From positions 695,201 through 759,200 of the forward strand of contig CM026426.1 in NCBI GenBank assembly GCA_014871385.1: a stretch of DNA of 64,000 nt, given 5' to 3'. A model generated the notes under the pieces. That model was given only the letters and a program-made list of their open reading frames with translations, was not told the DNA's origin and searched no databases. Position 1 is the stretch's first letter. Each line of letters starts with the position of its first letter. Source of the DNA: Ceratodon purpureus. Taxonomy: Eukaryota; Streptophyta; Bryopsida; Pseudoditrichales; Ditrichaceae. Made by a program: the position numbers and the translations under genes. Below are positions 35,851 to 47,353 of this stretch, piece after piece.

Positions 35851-36084
35851 CCACAAATCGCCGAGGTAAAAAGTATTTACTGAAATACTACTATAGTTAC
35901 TTATTAGTACATTGGCATAGTATTTTACTTAGATTTTACCCTGAGGTAGATATTTTTTCCTATAGTAGAAAACATTTGTTTTTACCGTGTTTTAAATACG
36001 ATATGAAATATAATTACAATTACTGTACTTTACACTAGTGTAAATGTAATTACCAACCAAAACTCCATCTCCAACCATATTTAC

Positions 36085-36330
36085 AAATTCATCCAAAAGT
36101 TCATCCAAAACATAGATTTCATCCAAAATCTAGATTTCATCCAAAATCTAGATTTCATCCAAAATCCAGATTTCATCCAAAACCTAGATTTCATCCAAAA
36201 CCTAGATTTCAACCAAAACCCAGATTTCATCCAAAACCCAGATTTCATCCAAAATTCAGCTTTCCCTCAAACTTCAGATTTCCTCCAAATTTTAGACTCT
36301 CTTCAAAATTCATACTTCATCCAAAAATCA
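36085..36330 (+). repeat. 18-bp minisatellite (ATTTCATCCAAAATCTAG-like), about 12 units
   Basis: Units of 18 bp starting ATTTCATCCAAAA repeat head to tail and decay toward 36.33 kb. They lie just upstream of the retrotransposon ORF. Promoter-like repeat arrays occur in some LINE 5' regions; that role here is inference. Confidence 0.85.
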
Positions 36331-36419
36331 CTCTTTACTCAAAAATAAGACTTTACACCCCACATAGACACAATCTTAATACAAACCACCACTTCCAAAT
36401 ATCACAATACAACCATAAA

Positions 36420-39400
36420 ATGGCCTCGGCCTACCGGCCTCACCATAATACAAAACAAAAACACCAAATAACATACAAACTAATACCGAATATTGTAAGT
36501 AAATATGGTCAAATTCAAACCACACCATTTCCTGAACTCCACACCCAACTACAACAATCTAACACACCTATTTCCATTTCCTTAAATCTAAAAAAATTAC
36601 AAATACCCCCACTTGCCAAACCACTCTCTCAAAAAAATTACAAACAATACCAAAATACAAATCAAAAACTAGAAGTTACAGAAAAACTATCTACACCATT
36701 AATCCCCCTATACATTTCTTATCTTCTCTATCCCTTAGTTACATCTCTTCCCACCTTTCTTCTTCTCCTTTTCAAAATCTCCTCTTATTTCTCTTCTTCC
36801 TCCTTTTCATTTTCTCTCATACTTTTTTTATATTTTCACACTTCTTATTACCAAATCCTATTTTTTCTCACCCTCCCCTCTCTCTCTTTCCGTAACTCTA
36901 TTTGTTGTTCCCCCTCCTATCTACCCTTACCCCCCTGTTGGCACCTTCTCCCCTCTCTACACTCTCTCTCTACCCCACAACCTCCAACTCTACATCTTCA
37001 AACCAATAATCTCTCTAAAAAAAATCACAATCTACAAAATACTAAACCACCATTCCTACACATCCCTTATTCATATAAACATTACACATATAACACTATC
37101 TCTAAAAATCCCCTAAAAAGAAATCCATCACACCAGAAACTCATACTAAGTGGCGATATTGAGACCAACCCAGGACCCATGCCAGATTTACTTAAAAACC
37201 ACCCACCTGTACACAAACGACGTTGTAAAACCTACTTTTTACCCTGTACCATAAAACTCCACCCAGAATATCAACACCTTGCAAACTGCTTTTCACCCTT
37301 CCTCAATACAACACACCCAGATCATATCACAGTTAATACTGATTATCCCCACCTCTCACACTACATTTTACAAAAACATCACCCATCACCTAGAATCTTA
37401 TACGCACTCATCACCACTCTTAGCCAATCACCCGAAACATGCGACCAACTACTCATCGAGATTCCCAACCCAGACTGGACAAGTCTTCTTCTGGAAAAAA
37501 TGTTCAATTTACCCAACCCTCCAGAACGCCACATTCTCACCAAACACCCTTACATAGAATTCACACAAAACAATCTTCCACTAATAAAACCACCAGACAC
37601 CATACATACCGACGTATACAACTTTGTACATCAACACCACGATTCAATAAACCTTCAACAGTTAACAGAAAAATTCCCGTTCCTCCCAAATACACTATTA
37701 AAAGAAATACTTCGAATATATGAACCCATGCCAGAATATACACACCCCCCACCATTACCAGACATACCCCACGTCTCACCACAACAAACCCCCACAACCG
37801 CCCATACTACAAAATTCACTACATGGAACGCCGCATCACTCAATACAGCCCTTCCAAACCTACAAGAATTAATTACCAACACAACAGACGAACCTGCCAT
37901 CATAACAATACAAGAAACCAAACTCACTGCTACAAAATCCACAAAATATATATAACGCTTATTTCCAAATTATAAACTATTTTTTAATAACACACATGCC
38001 TTGACACGCTGCATACAACAACAGATGCCATACACACCGACAAGAGGCGGTCTTCTCACAATGATCAACAAAAAATATGCATACCCAGGCAACATCACAA
38101 AAATCCCCACTCCAAAAGAAATATCTCTCTACTTACAGATAATACAAATTAATAACAAACCACTACAAACACTCCTCATACTACATATATATATGCCATC
38201 CCACGTAGAGGACATACAATACATACCAATCATACAACAACACATCACACAACAACTCAATACACACCCAACTTTTACCCACATTCTTTGCGGCGATTTC
38301 AATCGCGATATTGATCTTTGCGGGCGGCAAACTGAACACAACACTACACCCCCACAACCTGAAGACATAGAATGGCGAACCTTTACAGATAACCTCCAAC
38401 TTCAATACATCCCCACAAACTGCCCATTTACAAGACAAGGAGGAAATAACTATACTCAAACCAGCCTTATAGACGGCTTCTACATAAAAACCACAAACAA
38501 CACAATATTTACTTCCACTACAGACAACAACCATAACCTCAACTCCGACCACTCTCCCGTCACGTTACACATCCCACCGAACATACTACTAGCAAAACCT
38601 AGTCTCCCAATAAACCAAACTCCAAGACTACTCAACCCAATTCCACAAGAGAATATGGATAAATTTAAACTCGAATATTTTGAGGAAAATGCCCTGATTA
38701 TAAATGAACTTACTACACTACTCTCCATAGAACATCTTACAGACAACCAATGGCAAACTTCCTGCACGCAACTAGATCATTTAATTCATAACATATCTGA
38801 CAAAATACAGGAAACTTGTAGTGCACCTCCCCTCCCAATACTAACAGCCCATACATCCCCACAAGGAGGTTTTCTCCCTCGAAAACTACAAAAAACCTTG
38901 GAAGAAACATCTAGCTACATACCACCTCATCCGTAAAACTATCTATATAACAAAAAATTCACCAAACTGGCAAACACACCCCATAATAGAAGAACTAAAT
39001 AACCACACCAATACCACAATCCCACCACTTCCAACTAACGAAGCCCTTCAACAAGCTTGGATCCAAACCATAGCTGACATAGCCAAACAATCAAAACTCC
39101 ACACTCGGAAAATCACTACTAAACATACCCAACAATGTGTCAAAAAAGCAATATTCAAATACAGACAACTATATGACAAAAGCCCAAAAAAGATAAACAA
39201 ACAGGTCTTCAAAAACCAAGACACACCCCCATTAGATTGCATTCTAGACCGTAATAACAACATTCTCACCAACCCAGAAGATATCGCAATTGAAATCCAC
39301 ACTCAACAATCCATTAGTAACCGACCCACAGTACCTACATGCTATTTCCAACCTGAACACCCCCCACAATGCAACTGTAGAGTTAGACAGTACCCCTGGC

Positions 39401-42400
39401 ACGACCTAGATGGCTTTGTCTTAGAAAAACGCGGAAACCCCCATATCCCGCTTCACAAACATTTTACTAAAGAAATATTTGAAACATGTCTTAAAAACTT
39501 ATCTAGCTACAAAACTCCTGGCCCAGACAAAATCCCAAACTCAATTCTTAAAAACATGCCAGAAAATTTCCACGAACTACTCTTCCTCTTTTTTACCCAT
39601 TGCTATAAACAAAAACAAATTCCCACCTCATGGAAAACAAGTCTTACCATACTACTCTATAAAAAAGGAGACCCTACCCAACTGCCTAACCATAGACCAA
39701 TTGCCCTAGCAAACACAATTTACAAATTTTTCACAAGTACTTTAACATACATATTATCAGCAAACGGGGAAGAATATCAGATATTACATGATAGCCAAGA
39801 AGGCTTCAGAGCCGAACGAAGCACAGCCCGTCAGCTACAACTTCTCATTGCCGCACTAGAAGATGCAAAATTCACCAACCAAGATATATACTTGCTCTAT
39901 ATCGATTCTAAAAATGCATTTGGCTCCCTCGACCATGCCAGACTCCTTGCTGTTATGAAAGACCTCGGTTACCCAATCGACGCAATCATGCTAATTGGAA
40001 ACATATACTCCCACTCTCACACAATAATCTGCGGTGAATATTTTGGTAAAACAAAACCAATACCGATTCAAAGAGGCACCATACAAGGAGACACACTCAG
40101 CCCCTATCTTTTTCTTATATTTCTTGAACCACTACTTCGCTGGCTACAAAAAGGGAACTATGGTTACACATTTGGAACATCTAAAATCAACATTAGCTCT
40201 GCAGCCTATGCAGATGACCTTGCTGCCCTAACACACACTTTAAATTCTCTACAAACCCAACTCAACAAAATTGACAGATTCTGCAAATGGGCAGGAATGG
40301 ATCTCGGAGTTACAAAATGTGCTGTCACTGGTTGCCCTAACAAAACCAAAATGCAACCCACCAAATTCAAAACCCACATACAAAACTACCGAATCATCTA
40401 TAGAAATCAACTACTCCTAGTACTTCATCAAAACGAACCCTATACTTACTTAGGCATACAATTAGTCCCCTCTCTTAAATGGAAAATTCAAACACATATT
40501 ACTACTACTAAAGTCATCGACCAATGCAAACAACTAACCAAATGCCCAGCCTCAATAAAACAAAGAATTAGCATGATTGATACAGTCATCCGAGCTGGCA
40601 TTGCCTACAGTTTCTTTGCAGTCCCATACTCACTACCAACCATTAAAAAACTTGACAAAAAAATTATTGCCATCCAAAAAACAATATGCGGACTCTCAAG
40701 GAGCACGGCCAACATAATCACACAACTCCCCCACGAATTCTTTGGCTTGGAAGCCTTCTCCCTAAAAAACGCATACCTCAGATGCATTAGTGAACAACTC
40801 CGTAATGCACTAAACGACAAAGGACGCCTCGGAATAATCTATAAAGGATTAATTCACCACATACTTGCCAAAGCAGGCGGTGCCAAAGATTTCCCAAGAA
40901 TTAAACCCCAAGACTGCGTACAATCTCCAACAACACGCACACTCTACCTTACAAAAACAGCAAGTGGTATGCATCTCAAAAGCACAGAAGAAACCTTTCC
41001 GCTGCATCAAACCGAATTAGAACTAGAATGGACGTCTAATACTACCACTGAACTCCCACATTTAGACCCCCAACTCTCTCTCAAACTCTTATATAAACTT
41101 CTAGCCCTAAACATACATACAATAAAACATCTTACCCTCCCAAATGGCACACACCTAATGTCCCCAGAAAACTTTACAATTTACTACCAAAAACCTACCA
41201 GGCTAGAAAAAAACGCCCTCAATCTAGCAGAACAACTTTTTTGTAAACAAAAATGCACTGCCCTCTGCCCAGATACTTGCCAATCACACTCACCCCCATA
41301 CACATTAAAAGACATATACAAACTAGACAACCACCAAATAATACCACGTAGACCTGTCCAACCAATACAAAACCCTCTAAATCTTCAAACACCTACACCA
41401 AAGCCTCCCCCAAAAATGCTAAAAGATCCCATCAAATACCCCATCTACACAATACTAAAACATAAAACAACCACAACAAAAGACAAATATAAAATTTCCA
41501 AAACATATAACTCTTACTTATGCCAATGGATTGATACAAACCAAATCATATACAAAAAATGGCTCGCCCAACGACACTTGTTCCCACTAAACCGGCCACT
41601 AGTAATCCAACACAACCAACACCTCCTCACCAATTACTACACACAACACAGAAATCAACATTATCAACATATCATAAACGCATTATTTACACCTGCTCAA
41701 CCCCGAGACACAAGATTCATACCCCCGCCAACTATCACTTCTAACATCAAAACCTCCACAATCGAATGTAACCCTGAAAGAGACATCGTTGCCACAAAAT
41801 GTACCCTCCACACACAAACCGACATAACCCACATATACACTGACTCTGGAAAGTATCTCACCACCATCCCCACTACAAGGATAGCTTGGCTATGGCAACA
41901 ATATAACACCAACAAACACAAAAACCACAGAATCATACCTGCCATACAAAACTTTGAAACAGAAGTAGCTTGGTTATATCAAAGATACGCACACAAAACC
42001 AGCAAAACAAACCCTAAACAAACGCCACATCATTCCATCCCATCCCCAATTCTAGACACACTCATTACAACCTTTCAAATAACTCACTCATACTTCTCCT
42101 CACCAATTACATGCTCCACTACACATACCCAATTTTACTCACAATTCCCACGAGATAAAATATTTGGCTCGTTAGGCACTGCCTTTGAATATATATGGAA
42201 AGGCATTGGATATGCTCACCCTCACAATGCTGCAACAGCACAACACGCCATCCATTGGGCCCGATTAGCATCAAAACATGACCCTAATACCATCACCATC
42301 TTAGCTCTCCTAGACTCTAGCTGGTACCAAAATCTATCACCATACATAGGCCCCTATCCAGATACACATGCCTTAATCCACTTTGCCGCTGATACCATCA

Positions 42401-44178
42401 CATATGACGAACCCACTCGACTTCCCGACAAAACAACACCTGAACCTTTAGCAATACATATTTGGTGCATTCACCACCAAAACAACACTCTTCTTAACCC
42501 CAACCAAATCAATACACTAAATACAACCCTAAATACCCTACACATCCCACACTACCACACCCAAATTATACCACCAACACCATCCAACACACAAGTCAAC
42601 AAAAATAAAAAATGGAACACATCATTATACCCTCCATACCAAAATCCACAACATCATCACACACCACCCATACCAACCTATGACATCCCTACTACACTCA
42701 AATTCTTACCACTTCACAGCTACTACACAGATGGCTCCTTCCTACCACCGCAAAAAGCAGATGACGGACCCTGGAAAAAAGAAAAAGCAGGCTACGGAAT
42801 ATACAACCCATCTAAACCTGACATACAAATATCAAAAAGATTACCTGGACTCCAAACATGTTTTCGTGCAGAACTCATGGCTATACATGAAACACTCTTA
42901 ATACTTACAACTAAATATCATAACGAACCCGCACATATCTTTACGGATTGTCTCAACTGCATTCATGTTCTCAACACACAACTCCAGCACCCTACTCAAC
43001 AGAATAACCATGCAGACAAAACAATCCTACAAGAAATGGTTGAGATGCTCAAAAAACGTACACAACCCACGACAATATACAAAGTCAAAGCACACTCCAA
43101 AATTGACGGCAATGAACAAGCAGATAAACTAGCAAAAGCCGGTACTATGAAACGCAACTATCAAAAAGCTGCAAAACCACACGAATTTGCACATACAACA
43201 CCTTATTACTTTCATAAAGACACATGGCCCGGCCCACACAAACGACCAGATAAAGGACCAATCCGCAACTTAGAAGAATATATAAAAAAATACGACCGCG
43301 ACAATAACCTCATAGAATTAGCCCTGAAATTTCCTAATATAAACAAATGGACATCAAATCCCATTATAGATAAAACACTATCTAATGACTTTTGGAAAAA
43401 TCCCGAAATAACCGACTCCCAGAAGACAAGCATACTCAAATTCAGAACCGGTCAATACATGGGAAACGCCCGCAAACAACTAATTTTTGGCATACAACGA
43501 TTCCCCTCAAAAAACTGCTCCATTTGTAATACACAAGATGCAGATACTTGGCTACATGTATTATTATTATGTCAACATCACCACATTCATGCACTTCGAA
43601 TAAAAAGACACAACAAAGCCGTATGGGAATTAAGAAAACTCATACTCTCCTCCCAAAAATCAAGATGCTACACCCTTATGAATGCAGGAACATTTAACAA
43701 CACCCCACAAGAAAATACAGTACCACCTTGGTTACTACCATGCACGTGCCATCAACGTAGATGCAAATGCAACGCTAGACTCAAACTAGATCTACTATGC
43801 ATCAAAGGCCTCCCCTACCAAAGCCTACCCCCACTTCGCCCCGACAAAAACTTGACCATACAATTTATCGAATTCACCTACACAAATGATAGATTTTCAC
43901 CCGAAGCAATTGGCAGAAAAATTATAAAATACCTACCTCTAATTAATGACATCACCAACCACGGATGGAAAGTTGACCCTATCCTAATTATCACAGCCGG
44001 AGCCCGAGGCACCACACACATTCCCCCAATGCAACAACTCGAAAAAACATTCAAAATCTGTGAAAACTCCATCAGACATACATTCAAAGCAATCAATACC
44101 ATTGCCATCCAACATGCAGCCTCAATCCTACTACATAAGCGCCGAATAGAAAATAACCAACCATTACCAATAGAATAA
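36420..44178 (+). CDS. retrotransposon polyprotein: 2A - APE endonuclease - RT - RNase H - RLE (one stop, one frameshift)
   Basis: Frame 36420-37955 continues in the same frame after a single TAA to 38936; the frame then shifts near 38.88-38.93 kb and runs open to 44178, about 2.58 thousand codons in total. Order: polar start; hydrophobic stretch (residues about 93-155); 2A motif (residues 241-253); APE endonuclease (TTWNAASL, IQETKL, CGDFNRD, IDGFYIK, SDHSPV); RT (GFRAERSTARQL, YIDSKNAFGSLDH, GTIQGDTLSPYLF, AYADDLAAL at about 40.2 kb); RNase H (YTDGS, FRAELMAI, TDCLN, GNEQADKLA at 42.7-43.1 kb). The C-terminal RLE has CSIC...H...C, KRHNKAVWEL, LKLDLL, IEFTYTND and KIIKYLPL. RT makes cDNA by target-primed reverse transcription; the endonucleases nick target DNA. 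Two lesions over 7.7 kb suggest a young dead copy or sequencing errors. Confidence 0.85.
37140..37178 (+). other. 2A-like ribosome-skipping motif (LILSGDIETNPGP)
   Basis: Codons 241-253 of the retrotransposon ORF read LILSGDIETNPGP, matching the 2A consensus D(V/I)ExNPG-P with the usual upstream Leu/Ser/Gly. Separation would fall between Gly (37173-37175) and Pro (37176-37178), leaving a product that starts PMPDLLK. 2A motifs are known in some non-LTR elements, including trypanosome L1Tc and sea-urchin LINEs. Confidence 0.9.
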
Positions 44179-44223
44179 ATCTAACACCCTCACAATAAAA
44201 CAAAACTATGTAAAAGTGAGAGT

Positions 44224-44239
44224 AGTGGTAACAACCACT
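44224..44239 (+). other. hairpin in retrotransposon 3' UTR
   Basis: AGTGGT (44224-44229) and ACCACT (44234-44239) form a tight stem with a 4-base loop about 45 bp after the stop codon, followed by a T-rich tract. 3' stem-loops in LINE RNAs can be recognised by the RT. Confidence 0.45.
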
Positions 44240-44274
44240 GCTAGCCACTCTTTTTTATTTTTTATTTTTTAACT

Positions 44275-44659
44275 AGCTCAGCTTGTCTCAAAGGGATAGG
44301 GGGCCGGTTGGTTGCCACAAACTTTCCTGCCATGATCACTCACCAGCAGCACATCACCGCTCAAACGAGCCCAGCAAGGTTCGAACCCGGACCAATTAAA
44401 TGAGATACTACACCTCACTCCAACCAACCACTGATGTCATGACTTGGTGACATTGTTCTTCTCAAACTTGCAATTATGCAAACTTTACCAGTATTCTATT
44501 GCACTAAAAGACTAGGCACTTGTTCCCTGGTTACTATAGTGTCCATTCTCGAAAGGGGAGAGTAGTTTTGTCTCAATGTCCCTCCGTCCTGTGGACACCG
44601 GGTCATTGACATTACGAACGGACACTTTATTCACGCCGGCCCTTATTGGGTTGGTGTTT
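44275..44659. other. spacer with Pol III box-like sequences
   Basis: TAGCTCAGC at 44274 and GGTTCGAAC at about 44380 resemble tRNA A and B boxes, but they are about 105 bp apart and no cloverleaf forms. It may be a decayed SINE. No gene seen. Confidence 0.3.
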
Positions 44660-45049
44660 CTATCTATCTATCTGCGTCGAATCGAGCAAGTAGGCGGGGT
44701 CGATCGCGAGGCCTGCGAAGAGCTCAAGTGACCTTTAGCCACGCGGTGGAAGTAATGTGGGGCCCCATTTCTCAGCAATGAGGTAGTGGAGGGTCGTGCG
44801 AGGGTTGAGGAGGCGACGGCCCTGCTTCGAGGAGTAGGAGAGCAGTTTCGTGCCGTCCGACCATAGCCAACGGCTTGGGTCAAAATCCAGGCGGGCAATT
44901 TGATCGACGAAGAGTAGGGTCGGGACGGAGGCGTTCCCTCGGCCAAGTAAGGTCACTCAAATTCCTCGGACGAACCCTAAAAAGTCCACATGGGGGGCTG
45001 GGGGATCAGGAGGAGGCTCGGGGCGAAGGTGTCGGGTGAGTGCCCCAAC

Positions 45050-45999
45050 TCAGAAGCGAGGGAGGGAGGTGGGAATGAGGGTGATCCCTGGGCCGCCATG
45101 GGTGAGGGGTCGAAAATGGGGTGTGGCTTGGCAGATCAGTACAGGGAGCTGATCCTCAACGTGGGCAAAGAAGCCTAGCCAAGCTTTTGGTTCAGGTGGA
45201 GCTCGTCGTCGCCGGAGCAACCTGAGCCATGAGAGAGGGAGGTGACGGCGGAAAGCCCCTCGGAGAGGCCGATCCTCTGCGGTAAGGTTGTAAGTGCGTC
45301 GGAGGTGATCCCAAGAATGGAACTGATGGGTGAAATCATCCCACAGATTGCCGACGGTGCGCAGGCCGCAGTTGTGTAACAAACAACCCTTGGAGACAGA
45401 GAACCCAAAATTGCCGCCAATGAAATGAGCAGCCCACCATAAGTTAGTGGTGCAAACTTCCTCACATGTGGTGGGCTCAGTTGGAATAGTGCATTTCACC
45501 AACTTTTTCCAAGCGTCCAGTACTTTGGACCAATTCTTGGAACCGCGAGGAGAAACAATAGTTGGAACGATAATCCTGTTAAAGGAGGGTGACCAACGGC
45601 CGCCACGGCGGGCAGGATTGCAGAGCGTGAGTCGATGTCGGAGGAGGGTTTTAAGGTTGGAGTCCCCAGGAACAAGGCTGTGAATCAGCTATTTTCCGAG
45701 CAGGGCCTCTGTGGTGCGTTCCGGGTCTAGGAGAGAGAGGCCCCCATGCATGCGGTGAAGACAACAATCTTCCCACCAAACCCTCATCCTACAATTGGAG
45801 TCAGAATTGGACCATAGGAAGTTTTGGAGGAGCCGGCGAATGGAGCAAAGGGCTGCACTGGAGCTGCTTAGACAGAAGTAAAATAGCACAGGGTTGAAGA
45901 AAGCACGGAGTTGACAATGGTCACCCGGCCGGCAAGCGAAAGCTGCTGCGTACGCCAAAAAACCAGCTTGCATGCAACCTTGTCGTGAAGGAAAGAGAG
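45050..45999 (-). pseudogene. L1-type LINE ORF2, C-terminal part (beyond the insertion)
   Basis: Frames here read the segment that follows RT in plant L1 elements: a block ending LRRLLQNFLWS-like, then WWEDCCLHRMHGGLSLLDPE and EALLGK. A further frame (45050-45502) contains WDDFTHQFHSWDHLRRTYNL and Trp-rich text. It continues from the RT part at 47354 once the 46000-47353 insertion is removed. Several frameshifts. Confidence 0.65.
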
Positions 46000-47353
46000 G
46001 GGGAAGCACAATAAAGTGTACCACAAAGTGCAATATGTGATCACTAAGAAGTGAATATGAAGTGTGCTGTTTTTTAAAGCTCAAAGCTGATTTTGAGCAT
46101 TTTGATGTAGTTTTTGAGCATTTTAGTCACTTTTTAAGGTGTCATAAGGTATCTTATAGGCATCTCCATTAATAAACATCTTCAATTGAAACTAAATTTG
46201 ACCACTAGTTCTAAATCATGAAAATGAACTTTTCCAAAGTCTTGATTTCTTCATTTGGGGCCCTTTATTGTCTTTAGAGGATGTTTTTTCCAATTTAAAA
46301 AACAATGTTCGGTAAAAAAAACCTCACAAAAAGTTTCACGGAAAACAGTGTTTTAAAAACGTCCCTGAAATACTTCTCGTCCGTCCAAACTTTCATTTGA
46401 AGTGGTCATTGTCATTTCTACAACCGCAATTCACAAACAAAGGTCCCCATGGAATCAAAAGTGATTCCCGACAACATTTGACGGATGTTCTTATCACTTT
46501 TTCAAATGACTGCAATCACTTTGTCGGACTTTGAGGTTCTCGTACGGCATTGTAGAAGACGCGAATTCTTACAGTATTCTCCCACACTTTAGATAATCAA
46601 GTCTATTTTCTAAACCTAGACTTCTTCCCTACATACCAACAACCGAAATTCCACTTTTTTATGTTTCTGCGATAGGGACTGTGTTAAAGGGATTTTTTGC
46701 CTTTTTTACCTAGGAGCAATAAAACAGGAGCAGTAACAGTGAACTGCTAGGAACAGTAAAAAAATTAGTTACTGGCTTGTTACTAGTCATTGCGTTTTGG
46801 ATGAAGTTTTGACAGTCGGATGAAAAATCGACTCGGATGAAAAACGGACAGTGGATGACGACGGCTAGGGTTTGGGGGTAGTGAGGAGTGAGGCTATGGC
46901 GGCTCTCACTCTCTCTCAGCCTCTTGTGTTTTTTCAGAGGTATGGTAGTATAGTAGGATGAGGTTAGGAGGTAGAGAGGAGATGTTACGGCTGTGGAGCA
47001 GGATCTAGGAGCAGGATCTAGGAGCAGGATCATTGTACCTAGCAGAAGAAATGAGTAAAGTTCCTTGGGATTTACAGATCACATGGTGTATTGAATGCTA
47101 GGGTTAGGTTCGAATTGAATGAGGAGTCCTTGCATTGATGTTCAGATCAGGAGCAGGGAGCAGGTTACTGGTGTAAGCAGGATCAGATTCGTTAGAACCA
47201 GCAAAGACGGATCAATATTACATTTTTTGGGGATTTTGATTTGGCTTAGAAGAAGTAACCAAGCTTTTTAAGGGTGAAGCTTAATCACCCTTTAACAGAC
47301 TGAAATTGGCAATGAGCGGAGCACTTTTTTGGTACACTTTATTGTGCTTCCCC
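46000..47353. mobile_element. short non-autonomous DNA element with 23-bp inverted ends, inserted in the LINE
   Basis: Bases 46000-46022 are the exact reverse complement of 47331-47353 (GGGGAAGCACAATAAAG...). Similarity extends inward with an indel (AAAGTGC). LINE coding sequence resumes on both sides, so the insertion is real. Removing the nested solo LTR and one 5-bp duplication leaves about 733 bp with no coding capacity. Flanks share GAGAG (45995-45999 and 47355-47359) with a one-base offset, so the target duplication and superfamily remain undecided. Confidence 0.7.
46682..47297. repeat. solo LTR, copy 1 (616 bp), nested in the short DNA element
   Basis: Begins TGTTAAAGGG and ends CCCTTTAACA (TG...CA with short inverted ends) and is flanked by the perfect 5-bp duplication GACTG (46677-46681, 47298-47302). 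No internal retroelement domains adjoin it, so it is a solo LTR left by recombination. It is closely related to 56767-57380. Confidence 0.85.

Larger units (their letters stand above)
36060..44270 (+). mobile_element. dual-endonuclease non-LTR retrotransposon (Dualen/RandI-like) with 2A motif
   Basis: The element carries an 18-bp minisatellite upstream, one very long ORF (two lesions) and a 3' hairpin followed by T-rich sequence. The ORF holds both an APE endonuclease and an RLE-type C-terminal endonuclease around RT and RNase H, the combination described for Dualen/RandI of Chlamydomonas. Strong strand asymmetry (A/C-rich, G-poor plus strand) sets it apart from its neighbours. The 5' end is uncertain: if the RRM ORF at 34066-35850 belongs, it begins near 34.0-34.6 kb. 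No target duplication was identified. Confidence 0.7.

Noticed and set aside
36085..36330. CRISPR-like regular array
   Set aside because: Head-to-tail 18-bp units without unique spacers, in a eukaryotic retrotransposon leader.
44274..44420. Possible tRNA or SINE (A- and B-box-like words)
   Set aside because: Boxes about 105 bp apart, no cloverleaf and no family copies in the window, so noted only as spacer content.
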